Assembly (NCBI GenBank): GCA_003225175.1 | Contig: QIBA01000041.1 | Span: 24,259 to 88,258, forward strand | DNA: 64,000 nt | Origin: Acidobacteriota bacterium | GTDB lineage: Bacteria > Acidobacteriota > Terriglobia > Terriglobales > Acidobacteriaceae | Direction of reading: 5' to 3' | Program-made: the position numbers and the translations under genes | Shown: positions 24,674-34,189 of the stretch, piece by piece | Numbering within the stretch: the stretch's first letter is position 1 | Layout of the letters: each line of letters starts with the position of its first letter | The notes under the pieces: model-generated | The model's database searches: none | What the model saw: only the letters and a program-made list of their open reading frames with translations | Told to the model about the DNA's origin: nothing

Positions 24674-26595
24674 ACTTCTGCCTTCGTGACCGGAGCCCGT
24701 CCTGAGCGGAGCCGAAGGGTGTTTGCCTCTCCCTTCCGAAAATGTTGCAGAATCGCCGCGGCCTGTGCGGGCGTCACAACAGCCGAGAGCGCAGCTGGCT
24801 CAGCTTCTTTTACGGCACGAACGCTACCAAAGTGCTCAATGAGCCTGCGAGTAGTGAGTGCACCAATGCCCGGGATTTCCAGCAGCTCAGAAGCGCGATC
24901 GCGTATCTCCCGACGTTTGCGATGAAAGGTGACGGCAAATCGATGCGATTCGTCACGAATCATTTGTACGAGATGCAGCACCGGTGAGTGGCGATCAAGA
25001 ACAACAGGATCCTCTTCCTGACCGTGCACGTAGATGATTTCTTCCCGCTTAGCAATCGAGGCAAGCGGCTGGTTAGTGATTTCGAGCGACTCCAGCGCCT
25101 CGGCAGCCGCATGGAGCTGCCCAATGCCGCCGTCAATTAGCACCAAGCTCGGCATGTTCCGTTTCTCGCTGGTTACGCGCTTGTAGCGGCGGGCGATTAC
25201 CTCGCGCATCGAAGCGAAATCGTCTACACCTTCCACGGTGCGGATGATGAATTTTCTATAATCCGACTTCTTCATCTGCCCGTCTTCCCAGACCACCATC
25301 GATGCGACTGTCTCGGCGCCTTGAATGTGTGAAATATCGAAGCACTCGATGCGAGTTGGCAGTGTGGGCAAGGTAAGTGCGTCCTGGAGAGCTTCCTGAA
25401 TGGCCTTCACTGACGGCTTCATTACGCGGAAGCGCTGATCGTAAATCTGGTGAGCATTCTTGGCCGCAAGATCGATGAGCGACCGCTTTTCTCCGCGCAC
25501 CGGAATGAGGATCTCCACTTTGGAACCGCGCTTCTCCGAAAGCAGCTCTTCGAGAGCTGCACGTTCATTGAAATCCACCGGCACAAGGATCGCGCGGGGC
25601 ACATATTGCTTATCGATGTAGCACTGCTTTAACAAGGCCGCGAAAAAGAGTCCCGGATCAAACTCTGCTTTCGGTACTCGTTGCACGTTCCCGCCGGGTT
25701 CCTCCTCCTCGCTAGGCCACATGAGTTCAAATTCGGGCAGGTCCTCCCAAAACAGCTCACGGCGGTCGAGGATGCGTCCACCTCGCATATGAAAGACGTT
25801 CAGGGCAAGCATCTGGTTCTCATAATGAAACCCGAAGACATCCATATCATCACCCTGAACCACCGCCATGCGCTGACGTTCCATCAAATCTTCAACTGTG
25901 CTGATCAGGTCGCGGTATTTAGCAGCAGACTCATACTCTTGCTCTTGGGCAGCTCTTTCCATTCGGGCACGCAGCGAACGAGCAAGATCAGCCTGTCGAC
26001 CTTCAAGGAAAAGTTGAACGTCGCGTACTGCCTCGGCGTAACGGTCAGCTGTGGTCAAGTCCTTCACACAAGGACCAAGACAGCGCTTGATGTAGTACTG
26101 CAAGCAGGGACGCGGATGATACCGCGACAGATCGATGTTGCATGATGGAATCAGGAAACTGCGGTGAATTAAATCGACCGTCCGGTGAGCCAGATTCGCG
26201 GGAAAGTATGGACCGTAATAAGCGCTGCCATCCTTCTTTAACCTTCGTGTCACGAAAACCTTTGGGAAACGGTCTCCCAACGTAAGCTTGATGTATGGAT
26301 ATGTTTTGTCATCCCGCAGGAGAATGTTGAAACGCGGCTTCTTCTGCTTAATGAGATTGTTCTCAAGAGCCAGCGCCTCGCGCTCGTTCTCGACGACGAT
26401 GTACTCGACGTCGACGGCTTCGCGCATTAGCGAGCCGGTTTTTGCATCCTGGGTAGCAGCTTCCAGCAGGTATGAACGTACCCTCGCCCGCAGGCTTTTG
26501 GCCTTGCCGACGTAGATCACCTCCCCTTCGGCGTTCTTGTACATGTACACGCCGGGGCTGATGGGAAGAGTCCGAATTTTCTGCTGTAGTTCCAT
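24670..26595 (-). CDS. uvrC: UvrABC system protein C (excinuclease subunit C)
   Basis: A full-length 641-residue UvrC. The N-terminal GIY-YIG nuclease (SPGVYMYKNAEGEVIYVGKA) makes the 3' incision. The UVR motif (EQEYESAAKYRDLISTVEDLM, about 215-235) contacts UvrB. An RNase H-like endonuclease (CFDISHIQG, LVLIDGGIGQLHAA) makes the 5' incision, and a C-terminal helix-hairpin-helix pair (LEIPGIGALTTRRLIEHFGS) binds DNA. It works in nucleotide excision repair with UvrA and UvrB, which are not in this window. The last residues (TLRLRSGRAPVTK) are encoded by a repeat-like sequence and are not conserved. It overlaps lolA by four bases. Confidence 0.95.
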   Translation of the reverse strand: MELQQKIRTLPISPGVYMYKNAEGEVIYVGKAKSLRARVRSYLLEAATQDAKTGSLMREAVDVEYIVVENEREALALENNLIKQKKPRFNILLRDDKTYPYIKLTLGDRFPKVFVTRRLKKDGSAYYGPYFPANLAHRTVDLIHRSFLIPSCNIDLSRYHPRPCLQYYIKRCLGPCVKDLTTADRYAEAVRDVQLFLEGRQADLARSLRARMERAAQEQEYESAAKYRDLISTVEDLMERQRMAVVQGDDMDVFGFHYENQMLALNVFHMRGGRILDRRELFWEDLPEFELMWPSEEEEPGGNVQRVPKAEFDPGLFFAALLKQCYIDKQYVPRAILVPVDFNERAALEELLSEKRGSKVEILIPVRGEKRSLIDLAAKNAHQIYDQRFRVMKPSVKAIQEALQDALTLPTLPTRIECFDISHIQGAETVASMVVWEDGQMKKSDYRKFIIRTVEGVDDFASMREVIARRYKRVTSEKRNMPSLVLIDGGIGQLHAAAEALESLEITNQPLASIAKREEIIYVHGQEEDPVVLDRHSPVLHLVQMIRDESHRFAVTFHRKRREIRDRASELLEIPGIGALTTRRLIEHFGSVRAVKEAEPAALSAVVTPAQAAAILQHFRKGEANTLRLRSGRAPVTKAEV

Positions 26596-26597
26596 TT

Positions 26598-26771
26598 CTA
26601 TTTGCTAAGCACGAGTAAGGAGGATTCCTTTAAGATTCGTTCGCATATTGCCAGACTTCCTCGTCCGTTGCGCGTGACAATCCCACCTCGGGCAGCTACT
26701 GAGCCGGGATACTCAGTCTTGAGAAGAGTCGCGATTTTGTACGAGAGATTCTGGTCGAGCAGCAGCTTCAC
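26598..26771 (-). pseudogene. Decayed DUF5615 PIN-like toxin gene
   Basis: From GTG 26771 the frame reads VKLLLDQNLSYKIATLLKTE, the typical start of DUF5615 (PIN-like) toxins. It then leaves register: the expected middle part continues in another frame as LPEVGLSRATDEEVWQYANES, and the end (SSLLVLSK) returns to the first frame before a stop where a catalytic SKDxDF motif would be expected. Two compensating frameshifts and a truncated end make it non-functional. It directly follows a broken DUF433 antitoxin remnant, the usual order of this toxin-antitoxin pair, and abuts uvrC. Confidence 0.75.
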
Positions 26772-26978
26772 TTGATGCTCGCCAAGAACCTGCCGCGAAC
26801 GCAAGACACGCCCGCAGATCATCTCAGCCAGGTCTGGAAAGTTGCGCAAGATCTCTTCGTGTCATATCCCAGAAGCCATTTAGTCCAGTACGTCGGAGAC
26901 CGTAATTCGCAGACCGCGGATGTAGGGTTTCTCGCCCATTTTGCCCTCGTCCATCGTGATGATCTTGCGACAATCCAT
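26772..26978 (-). pseudogene. Decayed DUF433 antitoxin gene
   Basis: Translation from ATG 26978 gives GEKPYIRGLRITVSDVLD, a TAA (26882-26880), MASGI, a TGA (26864-26862) and then HEEILRNFPDLAE. This is the DUF433 helix-turn-helix antitoxin pattern (G-P-I-RG-RITV-DVL-W-ASG-EIL-FPDL) interrupted by two stops. The end of the gene also seems shortened. In intact pairs DUF433 precedes a DUF5615 toxin, exactly as the remnant here does. Confidence 0.78.
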
Positions 26979-27105
26979 ATGCAAAGACTAAGTTGTCGAT
27001 GCTGGGATGGTCAATCGCGATTCAGCCGAACACTCTAGGCAACGAGAGTTGAGATAATCTCGTTCTAAGTATTCGGTCCGGCGAAGTAGCTCAGGAGGAG
27101 ACAAA

Positions 27106-27408
27106 GTGGAAAAGCATGATTGGAAGACGATTTTGATGTTCGGCGCATTCGGCGCAGCGGCATACTTTTTGTTGAGTGGCAGGCGAGCGGCTGGCATGGC
27201 TAGTGCGGGAGTAGGACTGGCCGCGTTGGCCTCTGACCATCCGGAGAAGTTCGAGCAGATTTGGAATCAGGCCCCCGAGTACCTCGACCGCGGCCATCGT
27301 ATCGTGAACGGAATTCAAAGCCTGGTGGAACGCATCACGGAACACGCGCAGAACTGGCAACAGATGCGTGGGCGCTCAGGTGGAGAGTTCCAGAATAAGC
27401 CGTACTAG
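27106..27408 (+). CDS. Small membrane-associated protein, unknown function
   Basis: 100 residues from GTG 27106, supported by a strong AGGAGG at 27092-27097. Residues about 8-24 (ILMFGAFGAAAYFLLSG) form one membrane helix, possibly followed by a second weak hydrophobic stretch (AGMASAGVGLAALAS). The C-terminal half is a soluble, amphipathic helical tail (EKFEQIWNQAPEYLDRG, GIQSLVERITEHAQNW). No family is recognised. It converges on the MIP18-like gene. Confidence 0.75.
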   Translation: MEKHDWKTILMFGAFGAAAYFLLSGRRAAGMASAGVGLAALASDHPEKFEQIWNQAPEYLDRGHRIVNGIQSLVERITEHAQNWQQMRGRSGGEFQNKPY

Positions 27409-27463
27409 GGGACGCGCGATAAGGAAAAGGGGAAAGGGAACAGCAACTCTGTTTTCCTTGGCT

Positions 27464-27799
27464 CTACTCGATTCCTAACTTCTGCCGGGCTGCCTGACTG
27501 AGTCGCTCCGGAGTCCACGGCGGAGACCACACAACGTTCACGGTCGCCGAGTTCACGCCTGGAAGTTGTTCGATCCGATCTTTGACCTGCTGGCTGATCT
27601 GCGTGTGTGCCGGGCATCCTGGTGCCGTGAGTGTCATTTCAACTTCGACATCACGCCGCGTTTCCGGGGGAACTTCTGGCTTGGATTCGGGCGTAATCCG
27701 AACACCATAAATAAGGCCAAGATCGACGATATTGACAGGGATCTCCGGATCGTAGCAGTCCTTCAGTGCAGTCATTACATCTTCTTCGGTTACCGGCAT
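27464..27799 (-). CDS. MIP18/SufT-like (DUF59) iron-sulfur assembly protein
   Basis: 111 residues of the MIP18 family: MTALKDCYDPEIPVNIVDLGLIYGV is the hallmark DPE(I/L)xxxIxxLGL(V/I) region (split here over residues 9-33). MTLTAPGCPAH carries a conserved Cys and VNVVWSPPWTPERLS closes the fold. Related proteins (SufT, PaaD) help Fe-S cluster assembly or insertion. No other suf genes are adjacent; an A-type carrier is at 42207. Confidence 0.87.
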   Translation of the reverse strand: MPVTEEDVMTALKDCYDPEIPVNIVDLGLIYGVRITPESKPEVPPETRRDVEVEMTLTAPGCPAHTQISQQVKDRIEQLPGVNSATVNVVWSPPWTPERLSQAARQKLGIE

Positions 27800-27809
27800 A
27801 CCAAATAGT

Positions 27810-30800
27810 TTAATGCAGTGGCTGCGGACTGTGCGCGCCCTGCGCGGGGTCGGGAAGCATTTGCACTAAGACCGTCCGGCGCAGCTGAATAGGCTGCTTT
27901 TCCGCGGTGTCAACTTGAAGGGCAAAATCAGAAAATTCGCGATACTTTGCTGGCGCAATTACCTGGGATGGAATTCGGAAGCGGCGGCTCAGTTTGAGCA
28001 CCCTGCCTTCAGTAATGAACTCGCTGTGATAGTCGCCAAACTCGGATTTCACGTCGATTGCACCGGGCACGCGAACGGCTGCAAGTCCGGCCGGCAAATC
28101 GATCGCAAACTCGGAGCTTTCAATTAGCGGTGTGTCAAGAAATACGGGCTGCTGTCGTTGGGGCAGAGTGGCATATATTTTCCCAAGTCGGAGTGGGGGA
28201 ACGATCTCTTCAAGCTGCACTTCGGAACCATTCCATTGCCCGAATTTCGAAGCCCGAATGTTTAGTTCCAATTCCAGAGCCTGCTCGGGATCTTCTTCGT
28301 GATTAACTGTGGCTGCCACAGAGCTTGCGCTTGGCAAGATCCGGTTAGCCATCTGCTCAAAGAAGGTCTCGCGATCCCTTGAAGGAAGAGAGCGCAGCAT
28401 TTTACGCATTTGGGCGCTGCGGAAGCTGCCAAAACGAATGCGCATCTTTCCGGCAAGACCGCCTGCCTCGTCTAGTCGCAATGCCGCAGTTGCCACACTG
28501 AGCTGATTCGTGGATTCGGCAACCACGAACGACTGCTTCGAAGGAGCTTGCGAGCGGGGAATGATCAGCGCTGTTTCGCCTTCCACCTCGGGCGAGAGAG
28601 CTCCAGCAGCGACGCCGTCAACCTGCGGGTCAACCAGAATTGTCCCGGAATCAGGCAGTGCCACTCTGACGAGAGGATGTGTGTAGCACCGGGCATTTGT
28701 GCATTTATCGTCTGCATCGTGCTTGCCCCGTTCACTGGCCAGCACAAGGTCTGCCTCATATCCCAAGGCGGAGAGAAGAGCGACAAGCGTGGCCGCCCGA
28801 TTGCCCTCGCCGTGCTCCAGGCTTTCATCGGCAGAAGTGATGTTTCCATCGTGCCAGTTCTCCGGCTCTTCTTCGATGTTTTGCATCACGTACTGGTACG
28901 CCGCGTTTATCTTGCTTCCTGATGATCCTTCGAGTTCAGAAGCAAGATCCCGAATCCGGAAGCTGACTTTCGTCGCAGAAATGAGTGCGTTTCGTATCTG
29001 TGCCCGCGGGTCTTCGAGCTGCGTGCGGTCCATTGACAGCCACAGCAGACGCGCGCGACGATCGTATTTAGGAGCGGCCGGCTCGTCTTGAACGGCTGGC
29101 CTATTCGCGATTTCCCAGATCGTGACGCTGACATCATCTCCCGGTTCGCTATGAATGCATGGTACTTCGGGTGAGCGCCACAACAGTGGCTCCGGGACGT
29201 GATCACGAATCAATGTTAAACGTGCGGAGCGAGTTGGTGATTGCGACGAGGCGAATGCGAAATCCAGAACCTCTGGTGATGTAATCAGCGTTTCGGAGCT
29301 GACATGCTGCAAGTATGCGATCTCAATCGCATCTCCCTCTGCGAGCGACGGCATTGACACTATATTCTTGTTTTCGCCTTCCTCCGCTTCCACGAACGTC
29401 CCGTTTGCCTTGAGAGTGCGGAGTTCAAGCAGGTCAACCGCTCGCGGGATGTCCACCTCTCCTAGTTGAGCGATTCCTCTCTTATTGAGAGCCTGCGTAA
29501 CTGAATGCTGGTAAATCCACGCCCCACGGGAGTCGAGCTTCACAACACGATCGTTGATGAGCACACGATTGTCAGAGAGTTGCGTGTCGCTCTCGCGCAT
29601 CCATGGGAATGGATCACGCACAAAGGGCTTGTAGAAGTCGTTTGCAGCCGAATAGCCGGAGCGAGAGTCGAGTATCAATTCGGGGTGATCGGCGAGTGCG
29701 GCTGCCCAACGCCAGTTTGGAGCCAGCGTGTGCAGAGCTTTCCCGTAAAGGCCGGCAGCTGGCACATCATTCGCAAGAACTGCCTCTCGGATAGCCATGA
29801 TTAGAGCCTGACGGTCATCCGGGCGTTCGCCGAGGTACTTGCGAATGCTGTTCCCGGCCAACTTATGCTTACCGCGCAGACTCAGATGCTCCCAGAATTC
29901 ATATGGCCTTGGCGAGCACGTGGCGAGCATGGCCTCGTAACGCTGTGCTCGATCGCTTTGGGAATGGGCCTCATAGAACCTGATTGCATCTATGAGTGCG
30001 CTACAGCTCGGATGCAGTCGCAATCGTTGGCTGAGAGAGGTATCCTGCTCAGTTTGCCAGTTGAAGTGCTCTGCCAATTGGAACTTCAATTCTTGTGTCT
30101 GGGGATAGGCCGGAGCTCCCTTGAGAACTCTTCCGAGTTCCGCGGTTGCTTCTTCGTATTGCTCACTGCCCAGTGCCGTTTCGGCAACCTTGAAAGCAGA
30201 AAGCAGATTTCGTGAATCTGAATTGCTGAGACTTCGAAAGAGCTCGATTGCTCGCCGCTCGTCTCCTGTTTGTGAAACCGCCTCAGCTTTGAGGGCTGCG
30301 ATTACTGAAGAGTCTTGATCGTTGAACTTGAGTGCCGGCCGCGGATCGCCGCCCATGAGTGCGGTCGCCGCATTCACATAGAGCTCCTCCCAGGCAAGGA
30401 GTTTCAAAGGCACGGAATGCACTTTCCGAACCGGCTCGATCCAGATCCGCAAGGGAAGCGCTGAGGCTTGCAGCTTTAGAAATACCAGATGCTTTCCCGG
30501 TGAAAACTCGGCTTCCACCACGGAGGCCGCGTTCTGCTGCGAAAATCGAGCGTCATGAACTAATAGTGGGATTCCATCCACATTAAGCTGATAAGTGCCG
30601 TCGCTCTCTACTGTGAGCCGGTATTGGTCACTGTGCGGAATAGAAATCTGCCCGGCCGCGTAATAAACGCCGGAATGAGTCAAGTATTCCGGCAGCTGCA
30701 GCTCGCCGGATTGAACTTCAATATCCTCACGAATTTGTTTACCGTAGCGGGCACTGCGAAGCTCGTTCTCTTCCGGAGGCCAGACGCGATCGAAATCGAC

Positions 30801-31298
30801 TTCCGAAAATTGACCGAACGGACCGGCGATCTGCCACTTAGTGACTCTGCGCGCCAGACGAAGCCTCCCTGGCAGCACCGTGCCATCTGCGGCAGCGCTT
30901 AACACTGCACCGCTGAGCGTGATCGCCTGTGGAGTGTTCTTCGCCAACAACTCTGCGATTTCTGGCAGCACAGCACGAAACTGTGGAGTGTTGGCGGCCA
31001 ATTCGCGAATCCGCGCAGCCGCAATTCTCGCTCGAGGATCATTGCCGCGCGTCTCTTTTAAGACCGCAATCGCGGAATGGAGTACGTCTCGATTGCGAAG
31101 TTCCAAACGCGCAGCTTCCATGCGGACAAATTGCGCATTCACATCATGCGGACTGTGCTTAAGTTCAGCTGCACTGGTGCGAAGCGCACCTGCCAGATCG
31201 GATTTTGCGAATAAGAGTTCCGTCGATTTTTCTGCATTTTGTGCCAGAGCATATGCGGAGGCTGCCGCAATGCAGATCCCTAACCGCCACGGTTTCAC
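27810..31298 (-). CDS. Very large secreted DUF3857/transglutaminase-like protein lacking the catalytic Cys
   Basis: A 1162-residue protein with a signal peptide (about 1-19, LGICIAAASAYALA). The N-terminal half carries TPR-like helical repeats and a PA14-like beta region (YRLTVESDGTYQLNVDGIPL). A DUF3857 region follows, then a transglutaminase-like core. In the latter the FGDCKDKA-type motif is replaced by HGEGNRAATLVALL, so the nucleophilic Cys is missing, while the His (THPLVRV) and Asp (ILVDPQVDG) regions remain. It may therefore bind rather than process its target. Its start overlaps the end of the upstream 964-residue homologue by four bases. The actual function of DUF3857 proteins is unknown. 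Confidence 0.8.
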   Translation of the reverse strand: MKPWRLGICIAAASAYALAQNAEKSTELLFAKSDLAGALRTSAAELKHSPHDVNAQFVRMEAARLELRNRDVLHSAIAVLKETRGNDPRARIAAARIRELAANTPQFRAVLPEIAELLAKNTPQAITLSGAVLSAAADGTVLPGRLRLARRVTKWQIAGPFGQFSEVDFDRVWPPEENELRSARYGKQIREDIEVQSGELQLPEYLTHSGVYYAAGQISIPHSDQYRLTVESDGTYQLNVDGIPLLVHDARFSQQNAASVVEAEFSPGKHLVFLKLQASALPLRIWIEPVRKVHSVPLKLLAWEELYVNAATALMGGDPRPALKFNDQDSSVIAALKAEAVSQTGDERRAIELFRSLSNSDSRNLLSAFKVAETALGSEQYEEATAELGRVLKGAPAYPQTQELKFQLAEHFNWQTEQDTSLSQRLRLHPSCSALIDAIRFYEAHSQSDRAQRYEAMLATCSPRPYEFWEHLSLRGKHKLAGNSIRKYLGERPDDRQALIMAIREAVLANDVPAAGLYGKALHTLAPNWRWAAALADHPELILDSRSGYSAANDFYKPFVRDPFPWMRESDTQLSDNRVLINDRVVKLDSRGAWIYQHSVTQALNKRGIAQLGEVDIPRAVDLLELRTLKANGTFVEAEEGENKNIVSMPSLAEGDAIEIAYLQHVSSETLITSPEVLDFAFASSQSPTRSARLTLIRDHVPEPLLWRSPEVPCIHSEPGDDVSVTIWEIANRPAVQDEPAAPKYDRRARLLWLSMDRTQLEDPRAQIRNALISATKVSFRIRDLASELEGSSGSKINAAYQYVMQNIEEEPENWHDGNITSADESLEHGEGNRAATLVALLSALGYEADLVLASERGKHDADDKCTNARCYTHPLVRVALPDSGTILVDPQVDGVAAGALSPEVEGETALIIPRSQAPSKQSFVVAESTNQLSVATAALRLDEAGGLAGKMRIRFGSFRSAQMRKMLRSLPSRDRETFFEQMANRILPSASSVAATVNHEEDPEQALELELNIRASKFGQWNGSEVQLEEIVPPLRLGKIYATLPQRQQPVFLDTPLIESSEFAIDLPAGLAAVRVPGAIDVKSEFGDYHSEFITEGRVLKLSRRFRIPSQVIAPAKYREFSDFALQVDTAEKQPIQLRRTVLVQMLPDPAQGAHSPQPLH

Positions 31299-34189
31299 GG
31301 CAGCTCGACCTCGAGATCACAATGGAAAGCTGCTTCCACCTCAGATGCGAATTTTCGAAAATCACGGTATTGTGCCGCCGGTATTCGCGTCGCGCTGAAC
31401 TGGACCGTGCTGAGGATCGTGATCTGCTCTCCGGCTACGTGGTAACGAATCGTCGCATTCCCAAATTCGGTCGAGACGCTTTGATTATCGGGAATCCCAG
31501 AAAGACGCGCGCCAGGAGGAAGTTCAATGTGAATTTCTTCAGTTGTGATCCAGGGAGCTTCGAGCAGCAAATCCTGGCTGCGCATGTTCTTGGCCGCTAG
31601 AGTTTCAAGGTAGTTGCGTTCCATCCACGAAGACGGCAGCGTTGCCAAGTGGCGCCCGTGGAATACAGTCAATTCGCCATCGAAACTCAGAGAAACAGCG
31701 TCGGAAAGACTTACGGGCAACTGTACATCGTGCACTTCGACTGCCGGCAGCACTTGCGCGAGACGATCCTGCACGTATCCCAGCTTGCTCTCACCTGGCT
31801 CCAATTGGCGGCGGAGCTCGGGAGCATCTTCACCACGAACGTAGGTAGCGCCAGAGAATCTGATGGTGCCGTCGGTGTCCACGTGTGCGTTAATCGTGCG
31901 CCTTGAATAGTTGTCCTCCGCGGACGACACCGGCGTACGCCGAAGCACGGCGTCGCCATTGGCTGTTACGGTGAGAGCCATCACCCCCTGGTCATCCACT
32001 GGGAGCTCCCGCAAGCGCGAGAACTCGGCGGTGCCGTCCAGCCACAGGTCGAATTCGGGAACGTAGACAATTGCGTGATCAAAGATGGAGACCGAGGCTG
32101 GTTGGGCGGCGATGTCTCCGAGCCGTTTTGTGCGAACCAGCGCTATTTGTGCATCGATGTCTGCGGCGCGCAGCAACGCGACCATCAGGCTTGCCTTGTC
32201 TTTACAGTCTCCGAAGCGTCGGGCGAACGTCTGCGTGACTGGGTATGGCTTGAACCCATACACGCCGAGCTCGAGAGCGACGTAGCGCGTATTCGTTAGG
32301 ACCAGTTCATCGATGGCAGCTACGCGATCGAGACGGTTGGGATGGTTCCGCACGATTTCCGCCGCCTGTCTTTCCAGTTGTTCGTTCAGTTTGAACTGCG
32401 GGCGAATCAGATTCGCATACCACTTGCCCAATTCCTGCCAGGTCTCGAAGTTCGAAACATGGACGTAAGCCCCTTGCTCGCTCCAGGAGGGTGAGTTTGG
32501 TTCACGGACAAGCGCAGCTATATCTTTTCTTTCCCAAATGCGAATATCTTCAGCGGGCCGCTGTTGGATCGTTGCTGCGGGTAACGAACGCTCAGAACTG
32601 CTCAGATGAATTTCATGCGGGCTGCGCAGAACATATCGCTGAAAGTCACAGGGGATCGAAGAGCCGAAAGCGATTAGCTGCGCAAAGTACTGGCCATAAG
32701 GATTCTCGGTGGTCAGCGGTGTGATTGTGTATTCCAGCTCGATTACGTCCCCCGCTCGGAGGTCCTTCAGGCGATATTGTCGCGTTCGTAAATCGTCGTA
32801 AGTCGCCGCACTGGAGTCTGCGACCGAACTCTCACCAAGATCTTCAGCTTCAGATATTCGTCCATCGCCATGATGCGCGCGGGCATGCAATACGTTGAGT
32901 TGCTGCGATTGAGCCGAATATTGGATACCGCGTTGCTTGTAAGTGACTACGTCGCCCGCTGCACCAATCGCAATCACTTGTTGCACGTGTTGCGCGTCCT
33001 GGTAGTCAGGCCGGAGTTGATCGACGCGAACATCGGCCAGGATGCGCGACTCGCTTCGTTCCGCTAGCGGCCGTGCTTGCCACTTCTGTGCCAGCTTGGA
33101 AGCATCAGCGAAGAATTCTCGAGAATCATGCGCTGACGCGGCATGACCATTCAGCAGACGTCGCAGGGCTGTCTCATCCTGCGCCTCAGAAGATTCGCTT
33201 CTTGCCTCTTCGGGTGATCGAACGCCAGTCTGCTTTGAATTCAAGGTGGCGTCACCCGCCTGTAGATCCAAGCGCAATGCCAACTCGCGTTCTTCAATTC
33301 CACTCGGATGAAGTTGAAGGGCAGTATGAGCAAGTTCCTGCGCCTCGTGTACGAACCTGAGCTGTGCATAGTCGTCGGCGAGCTGTCGCGTAACGGCAAC
33401 CGGCAGAATCCTGGAGCGCAACTGGCTCATGATCTCTAGCGCTGCCGACGCATGGCCTTGGTTGATATCCAGCTCTGCAAGCAAAACCCGCAGCGAAGGC
33501 TCAGCAGGGTAGCGCTCCAGAGTCGCAGATAGCATGTTTCGCGCGCGGGTGATTTGTCCCTGCGCCGAGTAGCGTTTTGCCATGTCAATGACGGCAGGGA
33601 GGTAGTCTCGATTCAACTGAAGCGTCTTGCGAAGCGTTTGCAAGCGCCGGTACTCGTCTGTCGCATTCTTCGACTCGCGATACCAGGCTTCGGGGCTGTT
33701 GTTGCCTTCGGCGGTGTGCTCAGCTACGGCATGCATTTCCAGTCCGTGTACGGACGTGATTACGGAAATCGCATCCTGAAGCTCCAGCTCACTTGGTTTT
33801 TCGCTGGCCGTGCGAACGATCAGTGCATTCACAGACTGTGGAGTTTCAACTGGAGCTCCCCTAACGCGAGCTCCAAGATACGTCGCCTCCTCGCGCACGG
33901 CTGCCGGGGCGGCGGGATCGTTAGCGATACGAGCAAGAGTTGAATCGATCGCGTACGGGTCGGAAACTTTGTCTCGCAAGTCACAGACTTCATCGAGAAG
34001 AGCAACGCTGATCAGCGCATCTGGCTCATTCGAACTTCGAATGTGCTCATAGAGAGCTTGAGTTTTCTTCGCGAGATGTTGGTCGAACCAAGACTTCGAT
34101 GCGGCAGGATTCGTTGGGAAAGAAAGTTGGTCACACAGCAGAAAGCTGGCGCAAAGCAAAAGCAGCCGTCGCTTGCGTGGAAGGGCCAT
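31295..34189 (-). CDS. Large secreted DUF3857/transglutaminase-like protein with intact triad
   Basis: A 964-residue protein with a signal peptide (RRLLLLCASFLLCDQLSF). TPR-like helical repeats lie at about 160-280, then a DUF3857 beta domain, then a transglutaminase-like core. The triad is complete: Cys662 in RRFGDCKDKASLMVALLRA, His705 in FDHAIVYV and Asp718 in LWLDGTAEF. A C-terminal beta domain follows (ELPPGARLSG). Such proteins are frequent in Acidobacteriota and Bacteroidota, probably periplasmic or surface-bound peptidase-like enzymes of unknown substrate. It is the first gene of a two-gene operon with the Cys-less partner downstream. Confidence 0.83.
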   Translation of the reverse strand: MALPRKRRLLLLCASFLLCDQLSFPTNPAASKSWFDQHLAKKTQALYEHIRSSNEPDALISVALLDEVCDLRDKVSDPYAIDSTLARIANDPAAPAAVREEATYLGARVRGAPVETPQSVNALIVRTASEKPSELELQDAISVITSVHGLEMHAVAEHTAEGNNSPEAWYRESKNATDEYRRLQTLRKTLQLNRDYLPAVIDMAKRYSAQGQITRARNMLSATLERYPAEPSLRVLLAELDINQGHASAALEIMSQLRSRILPVAVTRQLADDYAQLRFVHEAQELAHTALQLHPSGIEERELALRLDLQAGDATLNSKQTGVRSPEEARSESSEAQDETALRRLLNGHAASAHDSREFFADASKLAQKWQARPLAERSESRILADVRVDQLRPDYQDAQHVQQVIAIGAAGDVVTYKQRGIQYSAQSQQLNVLHARAHHGDGRISEAEDLGESSVADSSAATYDDLRTRQYRLKDLRAGDVIELEYTITPLTTENPYGQYFAQLIAFGSSIPCDFQRYVLRSPHEIHLSSSERSLPAATIQQRPAEDIRIWERKDIAALVREPNSPSWSEQGAYVHVSNFETWQELGKWYANLIRPQFKLNEQLERQAAEIVRNHPNRLDRVAAIDELVLTNTRYVALELGVYGFKPYPVTQTFARRFGDCKDKASLMVALLRAADIDAQIALVRTKRLGDIAAQPASVSIFDHAIVYVPEFDLWLDGTAEFSRLRELPVDDQGVMALTVTANGDAVLRRTPVSSAEDNYSRRTINAHVDTDGTIRFSGATYVRGEDAPELRRQLEPGESKLGYVQDRLAQVLPAVEVHDVQLPVSLSDAVSLSFDGELTVFHGRHLATLPSSWMERNYLETLAAKNMRSQDLLLEAPWITTEEIHIELPPGARLSGIPDNQSVSTEFGNATIRYHVAGEQITILSTVQFSATRIPAAQYRDFRKFASEVEAAFHCDLEVELP

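Noticed and set aside
26598..26849. Reading 26849-26598 as one intact 83-residue gene
   Set aside because: It joins the tail of the broken DUF433 antitoxin to the frameshifted DUF5615 toxin; the family patterns are only restored by changing frame.
26862..26882. Recoding of the stops in the DUF433 remnant, by analogy with the UGA gene at 56311
   Set aside because: One stop is TAA, the partner gene is frameshifted and no SECIS-like loop was seen, so decay is the better reading.
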